A DNA stretch of 54,436 nucleotides from Streptosporangiales bacterium. Its GTDB lineage: Bacteria > Actinomycetota > Actinomycetes > Streptosporangiales > WHST01. Position 1 is the first letter of the stretch; the number at the start of each line of letters is the position of its first letter. Positions 41,644-50,237 of this stretch are shown here, piece by piece. The notes beneath the pieces are model-generated. The model saw nothing but the letters and a program-made list of their open reading frames with translations, ran no database searches and was not told the DNA's origin. The position numbers and the translations under genes are program-made. The stretch lies in assembly GCA_009379825.1 (NCBI GenBank), contig WHTA01000035.1:1-54436 (forward strand), written 5' to 3'.

Positions 41644-43253
41644 TCAGGCGTCGGCGAGCTGGATCTCCGGCAGGACGACGAACCCGAACGGGTCGACCCG
41701 CACGTTCTTGATCCGCTCGGAGTACGCCTGCGGCGAGTTGTGGTAGAAGAGCGGGATCCCCGGCATGTCCTCGAGGACCTGGTCCTCCGCCTTGTAGTAG
41801 TCGGCGTAGCCCTTCGTCACGGTCGGCTGCCGGTTGCCCTGGTCGACGTACTTGTCGACCTGCTTGTTGGTGTAGAACGTCCGGTTCGCCGAACCACCTG
41901 TGCCCCAGATCGGCTCCAGGTAGTTCTGCATGGACGGGTAGTCCATCAGCCAGGAGTTCCGGAACGGGCCGGTCATCTTCTTCTCCTCCTGCGCTGTCAG
42001 GTATTGCGCCTGCTGCTGCTTGCGCAGCGCCACCTTGACGCCCAGGTTCTTCCGCAGCTGGTTGGCGACGGCCGTCATCCACTGCTCGTGGCCGCCGTCG
42101 GAGTTGTACCAGAGCTCCAGCGTGCCGTCGAAGCCGCCGGCCTTGTCGTACAGCTGCTTCGCCTTCTTCGGGTCGTACTCGCAGTACTCACCGCACGGGT
42201 TCTCCCGCTGGCCGGCGACGACCGGGCTGATCAACGACGTGGCGGGCTCGTGGGCGCCGTCGAAGATCTTGTCGATGATCTGCTGCCGGTTGATGGCCAT
42301 GGAGAACGCGTGCCGCAGGTCCTTGTTCTGGAACTTCTTCTCGTACATCGGGAAGTCCAGCCGGGTCAGCTGCGACGTCTTGGCCTGGAAGTACCGGTCG
42401 CCGAGCGTGCTCTTCGCGTCGCTGATCTTCGTCGGGTCGACGGCCGCCTGGTCCAGGTTGCCCGCGATGAGGTCCTGGTACGCGGTGTCGAGGTTCGCGT
42501 AGATCTTGTAGTTGACGTTGTCGACGTGCGCCTTGTTCTCGCCCTTGTAGCCCTTGTGGCGCTCGAGGTTGATCTGCTCGTTGTGCTCCCACTCGCCGTC
42601 CATCTGGTACGGCCCGTTGCCGACAGGAGACTTCTCGAACTCCTTGTACTTCTTGCTCGTCGGGCCCGCCTGCGCGGCCTCGACGCCTTCCTTCGGCAAC
42701 GGCGTGAAGGCGTTGTAACCCAGCACGAGCGGGAACTGCCCGAACGGCGCGCTGAGCGTCACCTTCATCGTGTAGTCGTCGACCTTCTCCAGGCCGGAAA
42801 GCTCCTCGCCTTCGGGTCACCTTCGAGTGGACTGGTCTCGCCGTAGCCCTCGATCTTCTCGAAGAAGTAGTTCGCGTCGTACGCGTGCGGCCCATAGGCG
42901 TAGGCGTTCCACGCACCGATGTACGAGTCGACGGTGACGTCTTCGCCGTTGTGGAACTTCCAGCCCTTCTTGATCTTGATCGTCCAGACCTTCTGGTCGT
43001 CGGACTCGATCGACTCGGCCATCCGGTTCACCGGCTCGTTCTTCTCGTCGAAGCTGATCAGGCCGGTGTACATGTACTGCAGCATCTGGCTGCCGCACAG
43101 CTCGGTGCTGTGACCGGGGATGAAGTGCTTGGGCTCGCAACCTTGCAGGGAGAAGCTCGACTCCTCCTCGCCGCCTCCGCCGCCACCACACGACGCGACG
43201 AGCGCCATCGCCACTGCCCCCGCACCCAGGCGTGGCAGGATTCCACGTCTCAT
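41644..43253 (-). pseudogene. Family 5 peptide/solute-binding lipoprotein (DppA/OppA-like), frameshifted
   Basis: This is the extracytoplasmic receptor of an ABC oligopeptide-type importer. The ATG at 43253 starts a signal with the lipobox LVASC, then polyglycine and CEPKHFIPGHSTELCGSQML. Further text fits SBP_bac_5: TYTGLISFDEKNEPVN-like and GWKFHNGEDVTVDSYIGAWN. Near 42806-42810 one base appears missing: after EGDPKA the frame must shift to continue ELSGLEKVDDYTMKVTLSAP, then SPVGNGPYQMDGEWEHNEQI to 41644. The total would be about 536 residues, normal for the family. No permease or ATPase gene is adjacent, so it is an orphan receptor. Pseudogene versus sequence error is open. Confidence 0.85.
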
Positions 43254-43367
43254 TAAACGCCTCCGAAGGTTTGCTACACGTCTCCCCGGAGGGTGCCTGC
43301 AATCCGCCGGGCCCGCTATCGGGTCGAAACCTTTGTGGCCGATTCGCAACCTGCCGACTGCGCGCAG

Positions 43368-43859
43368 TCAGGAACCCGCAGGTCGGTAGGCCATCTGGAA
43401 CTCCATCCGGGCACCGTTCCCCGGCACCGGCTGCCGGCTACCGGTCGGGACGAACCCGCACCGCTCGTACAGCCGCTGCGCCGCGTCGTTGCCGTCCACG
43501 ACCCACAGCACGCAGTCGAGCGCCTGCCGCCCGCACCAGTCGACGCAGAACGCGACCAGCGCATCGCCTACGCCGCGTCCACGGTGGTCCGGAGCCACCC
43601 ACATCCAGATGATCTCGCCGACGCCGCCGTGGTCGAACGCGCCGACGACACCCGCAGGCAGCCCGTCGTACTCGGCGAGGGCACGCACCCCGCGCTCCGG
43701 GGTGAGCATCGCGCGCCACTGCGCCTCGGCCTGCCCGCGCGCCTCGGCGAGCGTGGTGACGAACGCGTCCGGGGCGTCCGCGAGCGCGCTCAGCCGGACC
43801 GCCCGCGTCTGCTCCCAGTCGTCCGGTGTGAGCGCCCGCACCGTGATCTCGCCACCCAT
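43368..43859 (-). CDS. GNAT family N-acetyltransferase
   Basis: The 163-residue protein has the GNAT acetyl-CoA site VAPDHRGRGVGDALVAFCVD (motif A) and the C-terminal LYERCGFVPTGS segment. EITVRALTPDDWEQTRAVRL forms the N-terminal strand-helix. The acceptor substrate is unknown. The ATG at 43859 is in-frame with a longer opening to 43904 that lacks a ribosome site. It is divergent from trpS. Confidence 0.85.
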   Translation of the reverse strand: MGGEITVRALTPDDWEQTRAVRLSALADAPDAFVTTLAEARGQAEAQWRAMLTPERGVRALAEYDGLPAGVVGAFDHGGVGEIIWMWVAPDHRGRGVGDALVAFCVDWCGRQALDCVLWVVDGNDAAQRLYERCGFVPTGSRQPVPGNGARMEFQMAYRPAGS

Positions 43860-43911
43860 GGCCGGGAAGGCTACCGAGCGCCCGCCGGACGCACGCGGTA
43901 GCATCGATGTC

Positions 43912-44040
43912 GTGCGTACGACGGTTCACCGCTGCTGGCTCACCTCACCGAGGCGAGCCGCGTAACGCACCCCACCTACAGGCCGTCTCGTCGAGGCGGC
44001 CTGCGTCGTGTTCCGGCCGCTCGGCGGGGCCGGAACACGA
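43912..44040 (+). promoter_or_regulatory. Structured leader of trpS, possible attenuator
   Basis: Two stable hairpins precede the trpS ribosome site. One runs from 43979-43985 to 43997-44003 (CAGGCCG with its complement). The other joins 44006-44018 to 44028-44040, with a perfect 13-bp stem around a 9-nt loop. A 17-codon frame starts at GTG 43912 and contains a single Trp codon (RCWLTS) before TAA ahead of the hairpins. This resembles ribosome-mediated transcription attenuation reported for the auxiliary trpS of Streptomyces. The low Trp content and missing U-tract leave it tentative. Confidence 0.5.
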
Positions 44041-44050
44041 CGGAGGATCG

Positions 44051-45067
44051 ATGGCACGTCACCGGCGGATCTTCAGCGGCACCGCGCCGAGCGGGCGGCT
44101 CAGCCTGGGCAACCTGCTGGGGGCGGTCGGCCGCTGGACAGTGCAGCAGTACGAGGCCGACTGCCTGTTCGCCGTGGTCGACCTGCACGCGGTCACCGTC
44201 GAGCACGACCCGCGGGACCTGCGCGCCAGGACCCGCGAGTTCGCCACCACGTTGTTCGCCGCCGGCCTGGACCCGAACGTGTGCACGGTGTTCGCGCAGA
44301 GCCACGTGCCCGCGCACCGCGGGCTGACCTGGCTGCTGGAGAGCACGGCGACGGACGGCGAGCTGCGCCGGATGATCCAGTACAAGGAGAAGGCCGCCGC
44401 CCAGCAGACGGTGCGGGCGAGCCTGCTCACGTACCCGGCGCTGATGGCCGCCGACATCCTGCTCTGCGACACCACCGAGGTGCCCGTCGGCGAGGACCAG
44501 CGGCAGCACGTCGAGCTGGCCAGGAACCTGGCGCTGCGGTTCAACGCGAAGTACGGCGAGACGTTCGTGCTGCCCGAGGTCCGGCTGCCCAGGGTCGCCG
44601 CGCGGCTGTACGACCTGCAGGACCCGACGCGGAAGATGAGCAAGTCGGAGCCGGACGACGCGCTGGGCGTGATCCGGCTGCTCGACCCGCCTGACGTGGT
44701 GCGGAAGAAGGTCGCCCGTGCCGTCACGGACAGCGAACGCGAGGTGCGCTACGACCCGGCCGCCAAGCCGGGAGTAGCCAACCTGCTGACCCTGCTTGCG
44801 GCGTTCGGCGAGGACCCGCCTGAACAGCTCGCCGAGCGGTACCCGGACTACGGCACCCTGAAGGCCGACGTCACCCACGCCGTGGTCGACGCCCTCCGCC
44901 CGATCCAGCACCGGTACGCAGAGCTGCAAGCCGACCGCAGCTACGTGGACACCGCCCTGGCCCTGGGCGCCGAACACGCGAGCGACCTGGCCCGCCCCGT
45001 CCTCACCCGCGCCGAACGCGCCTTCGGCCTGCTACCGCTGCCCGCACCGGCCCCGGTGCCCACCTGA
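44051..45067 (+). CDS. trpS: Tryptophanyl-tRNA synthetase
   Basis: TrpRS charges tRNA(Trp) in the cytoplasm. The 338-residue class I synthetase has the HIGH-like motif GTAPSGRLSLGNLLGAVGRW, in which the usual T/H-I/L-G-N is S-L-G-N. It also has LCDTTEVPVGEDQRQHVELA, and the KMSKS loop RKMSKSEPDD. The ATG at 44051 follows CGGAGGATCG. Its location near proC and the short, divergent signature resemble the auxiliary, indolmycin-resistant TrpRS of Streptomyces rather than the housekeeping enzyme. This is from memory of the neighbourhood and needs a phylogeny. The leader at 43912-44040 may regulate it. Confidence 0.93.
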   Translation: MARHRRIFSGTAPSGRLSLGNLLGAVGRWTVQQYEADCLFAVVDLHAVTVEHDPRDLRARTREFATTLFAAGLDPNVCTVFAQSHVPAHRGLTWLLESTATDGELRRMIQYKEKAAAQQTVRASLLTYPALMAADILLCDTTEVPVGEDQRQHVELARNLALRFNAKYGETFVLPEVRLPRVAARLYDLQDPTRKMSKSEPDDALGVIRLLDPPDVVRKKVARAVTDSEREVRYDPAAKPGVANLLTLLAAFGEDPPEQLAERYPDYGTLKADVTHAVVDALRPIQHRYAELQADRSYVDTALALGAEHASDLARPVLTRAERAFGLLPLPAPAPVPT

Positions 45068-45100
45068 CCCAGGGTCGGGGGACGCGAGCTGGCGGCGGGG

Positions 45101-45907
45101 CTACTTGCCCGTCGCCAGTTCGCGGGAGCGGTCGCGGGCGGCGACTATCGCGTCGAGGACGGCGGCGCGGACTCGGTGGCTCTCCAGCTCGCGGATGGCG
45201 CTGCTCGTCGTGCCGGCCGGGGAGGTGACGTTCTCCCGCAGGGTCACCGGGTGCTCGCCGCTCTCCACCAGCATCGCCGCGGCGCCCTTGATCACCTGCA
45301 CCACGACGTCGTGCGCGACGTTGCGGGGGAGGCCGAGGAACAGCCCGGCGTCGGTCATCGCCTCGACCAGGAAGTAGAAGTACGCGGGACCGCTGCCGGC
45401 CAGCGCCGTCACGGCGTCCTGCTGCGACTCGGGCACCCGGATCACCTTGCCGACCGGGCGCAGGATCTCCTCCGCACGCTGCAGGTGCTCCGCCTCCGCG
45501 TGCGAGCCGCCGGAGATCGAGCTCATCGCCTCGTCGACGTGCACCGGCGTGTTCGACATCACCCGTACGCACGGGGTGTTGGCGGGCAGCTTCGCCTCCA
45601 CCGTGGCCGTGGTGATGCCCGCGGCCACCGAAACCACCAGCTGGTGCGGCAGCACGTGCGGCCCGATCTCGTCCAGCAGCACGCCCATGTCCTGCGGTTT
45701 CACCGCGAGCAGCAGGGTGTCCGACGCGGCCACCGCGTCGGCGTTGCTCACCATGGAGACGCCGTAGCGCTCCTCGAGCATCTTCGCCTTGTCCGCGCTG
45801 CGGGTGGTGCCGTAGAGCTGCCCCACCGGCTTGCCGGCGCGCAGCATGCCGGACAGCAGCGCCTCACCCATCTTGCCGACGCCGAGTACGGCCACCGTGT
45901 CAGTCAT
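45101..45907 (-). CDS. proC: Pyrroline-5-carboxylate reductase
   Basis: ProC reduces pyrroline-5-carboxylate to proline with NAD(P)H. The 268-residue protein has the Rossmann start TVAVLGVGKMGEALLSGML, LLLAVKPQDMGVLLDEI, SVAAGITTATVEAKL, RVMSNTPVHVDEAMS, and the family signature ALAGSGPAYFYFLVEAMTDA. It is read in the same direction as the proline dehydrogenase gene, with 21 bp between. Synthesis and degradation of proline may therefore share a transcript. It is convergent with trpS. Confidence 0.95.
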   Translation of the reverse strand: MTDTVAVLGVGKMGEALLSGMLRAGKPVGQLYGTTRSADKAKMLEERYGVSMVSNADAVAASDTLLLAVKPQDMGVLLDEIGPHVLPHQLVVSVAAGITTATVEAKLPANTPCVRVMSNTPVHVDEAMSSISGGSHAEAEHLQRAEEILRPVGKVIRVPESQQDAVTALAGSGPAYFYFLVEAMTDAGLFLGLPRNVAHDVVVQVIKGAAAMLVESGEHPVTLRENVTSPAGTTSSAIRELESHRVRAAVLDAIVAARDRSRELATGK

Positions 45908-45928
45908 CGTTCCTCACTATCTCGCCGA

Positions 45929-46864
45929 TCAGCGCTTGGTCGTCAGCGCCCGCAGGAAGACCGCGGTGTTCGACGGTCGCTCCGCCATCCGCCGCATCAG
46001 GTATCCGTACCACTGCACGCCGTACGGCACGTAGATGCGCATCCGCTCACCGCGCTGCGCGAGCCGTCGGTGCTCCTCCGGCCGCACCCCGTACAGCATC
46101 TGGAACTCGTAAGTCCCGGGGTCGCGGTGGAACTGCACCGCGAGCGACGTGCTGATCTCCACCAGCCGCGGGTCGTGGGTGGCGACCATCGGGTACCCGT
46201 CGCCGTGCATCAGCAGCTTCAGGCAGCGCACGTACGCCCGGTCGATGTCGCGCTTGGTCTGGTACGCGACGGACTCCGGCTCGTTGTACGCGCCCTTCAC
46301 CAGCCGCACCCGCGACCCGGCGCCGGCCAGCTCCCTGCAGTCGCCCTCGGTACGCCTCAGGTAGCTCTGCACCGCCACCCCGGCCCAGGGGAACTCGCGC
46401 CTGACCTCGCTGATGATCTCCAGCGTCGAGTCGGTCGTGGTGTGGTCCTCCATGTCGAAGGTCACCGTGGTGCCTGCGGCCTTGGCCGCCGCGCAGATCC
46501 GGTGCGCGTGCTCGAGCGCGATCTTGTGCCCGTCGCCCACGATCGACAGCGACTGGCCGACGGCGGAGAGCTTCACCGCCACCTCGCCCACCTCGCTGAG
46601 CCCCTCCGCGGCGAGCCGGTGCAGCAGCGCCACGTACGTGTCCGCCGTCTGCGCCGCCTGCTCGAGGTCGGTCGTGTCCTCGCCGAGGTGGTCCAGCGTG
46701 ATCGACAGGCCCGCCCCGGCCAGCTCGTGCGACGCGGCGATCGCGTCGTCCTCGTGCTCCCCCGCGACGAACCTCCGCACCACGGTTCGCGACACCGGCG
46801 CCGTCTCGATGGCCCGCTTGAGCCGGTCGGAGTCGGCAGCTCTCCCTAGCACCTTGCCCAGCAC
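45929..46864 (-). CDS. Proline dehydrogenase (monofunctional PutA-type)
   Basis: This FAD-dependent enzyme oxidises proline to pyrroline-5-carboxylate. From the GTG at 46864, with GAGGAG six bases upstream, the protein has 311 residues. Conserved TIM-barrel parts are VRRFVAGEHEDDAIAAS, ITLDHLGEDTTDLEQA, VTFDMEDHTTTDSTLEI, RLVKGAYNEPESVAYQTKRD, and YVPYGVQWYGYLMRRMAERP near the C-terminus. The matching aldehyde dehydrogenase is not in the window. The gene is upstream of proC in the same transcription unit. Confidence 0.93.
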   Translation of the reverse strand: MLGKVLGRAADSDRLKRAIETAPVSRTVVRRFVAGEHEDDAIAASHELAGAGLSITLDHLGEDTTDLEQAAQTADTYVALLHRLAAEGLSEVGEVAVKLSAVGQSLSIVGDGHKIALEHAHRICAAAKAAGTTVTFDMEDHTTTDSTLEIISEVRREFPWAGVAVQSYLRRTEGDCRELAGAGSRVRLVKGAYNEPESVAYQTKRDIDRAYVRCLKLLMHGDGYPMVATHDPRLVEISTSLAVQFHRDPGTYEFQMLYGVRPEEHRRLAQRGERMRIYVPYGVQWYGYLMRRMAERPSNTAVFLRALTTKR

Positions 46865-47077
46865 GAGAAGCTCCTCACCTCGGAAGACGACGTGGCCGCC
46901 TGCTCGTATCCCATCTTTCACCCACCCGCTGCGAGCAGCGGCGCTGGCCCGGCGGGCAGTGACGTTGCGACCCCGCCTTGCCCGACCAGTAACACAGGCA
47001 CGCTACGCTCGGTGCGTTCATGCAGCTGACACTCGTCGTTTACTACTCCTAGTGGCCGCAGGAGGGCCAGCCTACTG

Positions 47078-47791
47078 ATGTCGAAGCCACAGACGATGCT
47101 GGTGACGGGAGCTTCGAAGGGGATCGGCAGGGCGACCGTCCGCCGCTTCTTCGCTGCCCCCGACGGGGCCACCGAGTTCATCCTGCTCGCGCGGAAGTCC
47201 GACGACTTCGACGAGCTGGTCCAGGAGCTGGAGTCGGATAATCCGCACGAAAAGCGCGTATACCGGTACGACATCGATCTGGCCGACCGCGAGGCGCTGA
47301 TCGAGCTCGCCGCCGAGATCATGCGCAAGCACCAGCGCGTCGACCTGGTGGTCAACAACGCCGGGTACACGGACCCGAAGGCCATCCAGCAGATCGACTT
47401 CACGTCGTTCGAGCGCACCATGGCGGTCAACCTGTACGCACCGTTCACGATCGTCCAGGAACTCCTGCGGCACGGGAACACGTTCGAGCTGATCGTGAAC
47501 ATCGCGTCGACAGCGGGCCTGGGCGGCCGGCCCGGCTGGCTCACCTACTCCGCCTCCAAGTCGGCGCTGATCACCATGTCCGAGGTGATGAAGGAGGAGC
47601 TGAAGATCTTCGGCACCCGGGTCTGCTGCATCTCGCCGGGACGCTGCGCCACCGACCTGCGCCGCACCCTGGCACCGGACGAGGATCCGACGACCATCAT
47701 GCAACCTGAGCACGTCGCCGGTGTCATCGAGATGCTCGCCTCCGAGGCCGGGCCCTACGTGGACAGCCAGAACCTCGTCGTCCGGATGTGA
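47078..47791 (+). CDS. Short-chain dehydrogenase/reductase
   Basis: The 237-residue classical SDR has VTGASKGIGRATVRRFF (9-25), the NNAG motif in DLVVNNAGYTDPKA, and the active-site Tyr and Lys in TYSASKSALI. The ATG at 47078 follows GCAGGAGGGCC-type purines. It precedes a CDP-glycerol-type polyol phosphate transferase by 63 bp in the same direction. A role in making or reducing an activated polyol (as TarJ-like reductases do) is possible. The substrate itself is not visible. Fatty-acid or secondary metabolism roles are not excluded. Confidence 0.85.
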   Translation: MSKPQTMLVTGASKGIGRATVRRFFAAPDGATEFILLARKSDDFDELVQELESDNPHEKRVYRYDIDLADREALIELAAEIMRKHQRVDLVVNNAGYTDPKAIQQIDFTSFERTMAVNLYAPFTIVQELLRHGNTFELIVNIASTAGLGGRPGWLTYSASKSALITMSEVMKEELKIFGTRVCCISPGRCATDLRRTLAPDEDPTTIMQPEHVAGVIEMLASEAGPYVDSQNLVVRM

Positions 47792-47854
47792 CATGCCGAT
47801 GATGGACGACCAGACTCCAGCGGCCAGCTCGACTGGCAGGAAGGCCCGCTGAAC

Positions 47855-49522
47855 GTGCTTCGCCGTCTTCGTATCCTGATGCGCCGGGTTCGCATGCTGA
47901 GCAGGCTGTTCGGCCTGAACGCGATGGCCATCGTGTCGTTCCTGCTGCTCACCTTGAGCCCGATCCCCTGGCTCGGCTTCGTCACCAGCGCCCTCACCCT
48001 CGGTGCCGCCTGGTGGCGCAACCGCAAGTCCGGCATGGGCAAGGCGGTCAGCGTCCGGATCCTGCTGGTCGGTGGCCTGATCGCGCAGTACCTGCCGAAC
48101 CTGCAGGACACCAACGACTACAGCCTGCTGGCCACCACGGCGATGCTCGTGATGTTGATGATGCACGAGGGACTCGTCCAGCGGGTGGTGAGCAAGGCGC
48201 GGCTGCAGTTCGGCCAGCTGCCGAACTTCGCCACGCGCACGGACGTACACGTCGCACCGCAGTACGTCTTCCACGCGAACACCCTGATGATCGTGTTGCT
48301 CGGCGTCTTCGCGGTGCCCGAGTTCCCGTCCTGGCCGCTGGTCGTCGCCGCCGGCCTGCTTTCTGCGGGCGTCGCCGCGCTGCTGTTCGACGCCCGCGCG
48401 CTGCTGCGCGGCAACGGCCGCGCCTGGGCACGGTTCAGCGAGGCGCTGCAGGAGTACGAACCGACGTTCGCCGTGTACTTCAGCGGCCCGCCAGGGATGG
48501 TGTACCAGGTGTCCATGTGGCTGCCGTACCTGGACCGGCTCGGCAAGCCGTACGTGGTGGTGCTCCGCGAGGGCGCTGTGTTCAACCACATGCTGCAGCT
48601 CACCGACCAGCCGGTGGTCGTCTGCAACACCATCGGCAACCTCGACCAGGTGGCGGTCGACGGTCTGCATGCCTGCTTCTACGTGAACAACGGCATGAAG
48701 AACAGCCACTTCGTGAAGTTCAGGGACATCACGCACATCCAGCTGCTGCACGGCGACAGCGACAAGCCGCCGAGCTACAACGCCGTCACCGGGATGTACG
48801 ACCGGGTGTTCGTCGCCGGCCAGGCCGGGATCGACAGGTACCACAAGCACGGCGTGAACATCCCCGAGTCGAAGTTCGAGATCGTCGGGCGCCCCCAGGT
48901 GGAGGACATCGACGTCACGAGGACCCACATCGGGGACCGCAGCAACAAGGCGGTGCTCTACGCCCCGACGTGGGTGGGCTTCTCCGACACCGTCAACTAC
49001 TGCTCGCTGCCGGTCGCGCACATCTTCGTGCAGAAGCTCATCGAGCGCGACGTCACGGTCATCCTGCGCTCGCACCCGTACACCGGCAGGGACAGCCAGT
49101 CGCTGCAAACCCTGCACGAGCTCGAGCACCTGCTCGCGCAGGACAGGCAGCGCAGCGGCCGCAAGCACGTCTTCGGCAGCGCCGCGACCGAGGAGCTGAC
49201 CATCGTCGAGTGCTTCAACGCCGCGGATGCGATGATCTCCGACGTGTCAAGCGTGGTCTCCGACTTCCTGTTCTCCGAGAAGCCGTTCGCGATCACCGAC
49301 ATGGTCGACGAGCAGGACGAGTTCGTGGAGTCGTTCCCGCTGGCGCGGGCCGCGTACGTGCTCCGCAAGGACATGTCCAACGCCGACGACGTGCTCGACC
49401 AGCTGCTCAAGACCGACCCGCTCGAGCAGACCCGCAAGGAGGCCCGGGCGTACTATCTCGGGGACTACCCGGCGGAGACGTACGTGGACGCGTTCGTCGC
49501 GGGCGCGAACAAGTACATCTGA
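47855..49522 (+). CDS. CDP-glycerol:polyol-phosphate (teichoic acid type) transferase
   Basis: This is a membrane-associated polymerase of the Glyphos_transf family, which moves glycerol- or ribitol-phosphate from CDP-activated donors onto wall polymers. The 555-residue protein has an N-terminal hydrophobic part with five to six helices (to about residue 185). The catalytic C-terminal domain contains HIQLLHGDSDKPPSYNAV, VLYAPTWVGFSD, VTVILRSHPYTGRD and CFNAADAMISDVSSVVSDFL, the usual His/Ser/Asp signature. It starts at GTG 47855. Its neighbours are an SDR and a GNAT gene. No CDP-glycerol synthesising gene is present. Confidence 0.88.
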   Translation: MLRRLRILMRRVRMLSRLFGLNAMAIVSFLLLTLSPIPWLGFVTSALTLGAAWWRNRKSGMGKAVSVRILLVGGLIAQYLPNLQDTNDYSLLATTAMLVMLMMHEGLVQRVVSKARLQFGQLPNFATRTDVHVAPQYVFHANTLMIVLLGVFAVPEFPSWPLVVAAGLLSAGVAALLFDARALLRGNGRAWARFSEALQEYEPTFAVYFSGPPGMVYQVSMWLPYLDRLGKPYVVVLREGAVFNHMLQLTDQPVVVCNTIGNLDQVAVDGLHACFYVNNGMKNSHFVKFRDITHIQLLHGDSDKPPSYNAVTGMYDRVFVAGQAGIDRYHKHGVNIPESKFEIVGRPQVEDIDVTRTHIGDRSNKAVLYAPTWVGFSDTVNYCSLPVAHIFVQKLIERDVTVILRSHPYTGRDSQSLQTLHELEHLLAQDRQRSGRKHVFGSAATEELTIVECFNAADAMISDVSSVVSDFLFSEKPFAITDMVDEQDEFVESFPLARAAYVLRKDMSNADDVLDQLLKTDPLEQTRKEARAYYLGDYPAETYVDAFVAGANKYI

Positions 49523-49524
49523 CC

Positions 49525-50130
49525 GTGGCCGGCACAGCGCTGAAGAAGGTGGCCGACCGCACCACCGTGCGGGAGATGGCCGTCGTGCTGGCGAGGTCGC
49601 TGTTCGACGACCCGTCGATGATCTTCCTGATCCCCGACGACGACGCACGGGCGAAGCAGCTCCCGCGGCTGTTCGACGTGATCCTGCGCAAGAGCCTGCC
49701 GTTCGGCGTGTGCAGTGCGGTGGCCGACGGCGCGGAGATCCTCGGCGTCGCCGCGTGGCACCCGCCGGGCGCGATGCGCTCGCGGACGCAGGAGTGGGCG
49801 ACCACGGCGGGCTACGCATGGGCGTTGCGCGGCCGCACCCGCCGGGCGGAGACCTTCGGCGAGGCACTACGCGAGGCGCACCCGACCCAGCCGCACTGGT
49901 ATCTCTCCGTGCTGGGCACCGACCCGTCCGCGCAGGGACGCGGCGTCGGCACGAAGCTGCTCACCGACCGGCTGGCGGAGTGCGACAGGGCCGGCGAGCC
50001 GGCGTACCTGGAGACCAACAAGGAACGCAACGTCCGCTTCTACGAGCGGTTCGGCTTCCACGTACTGCAGGAGATCGAGATCCCCGAGGAAGGCCCGCGC
50101 ACCTGGGCCATGTGGCGCGACCCGAAGTAG
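49525..50130 (+). CDS. GNAT family N-acetyltransferase
   Basis: The 201-residue protein carries the acetyl-CoA motif DPSAQGRGVGTKLLTDRLAE and the C-terminal AYLETNKERNVRFYERFGF, both typical of GNAT enzymes similar to aminoglycoside/puromycin acetyltransferases. The start GTG at 49525 lies two bases after the previous stop, so it is probably co-translated with the polyol-phosphate transferase gene. The acceptor is unknown. Its operon position would allow acetylation of a precursor of the wall polymer, which is only an inference. Confidence 0.85.
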   Translation: MAGTALKKVADRTTVREMAVVLARSLFDDPSMIFLIPDDDARAKQLPRLFDVILRKSLPFGVCSAVADGAEILGVAAWHPPGAMRSRTQEWATTAGYAWALRGRTRRAETFGEALREAHPTQPHWYLSVLGTDPSAQGRGVGTKLLTDRLAECDRAGEPAYLETNKERNVRFYERFGFHVLQEIEIPEEGPRTWAMWRDPK

Positions 50131-50237
50131 CAAACCACCACGAGTCGTAACAACTGAGCCGGTGCTCATCAGGCAGCACCCTGCGCAGGTGAACCGGCGG
50201 GCCCGTACCCGGGGGTGGGCCGCTAGGGTCAGGGGCC

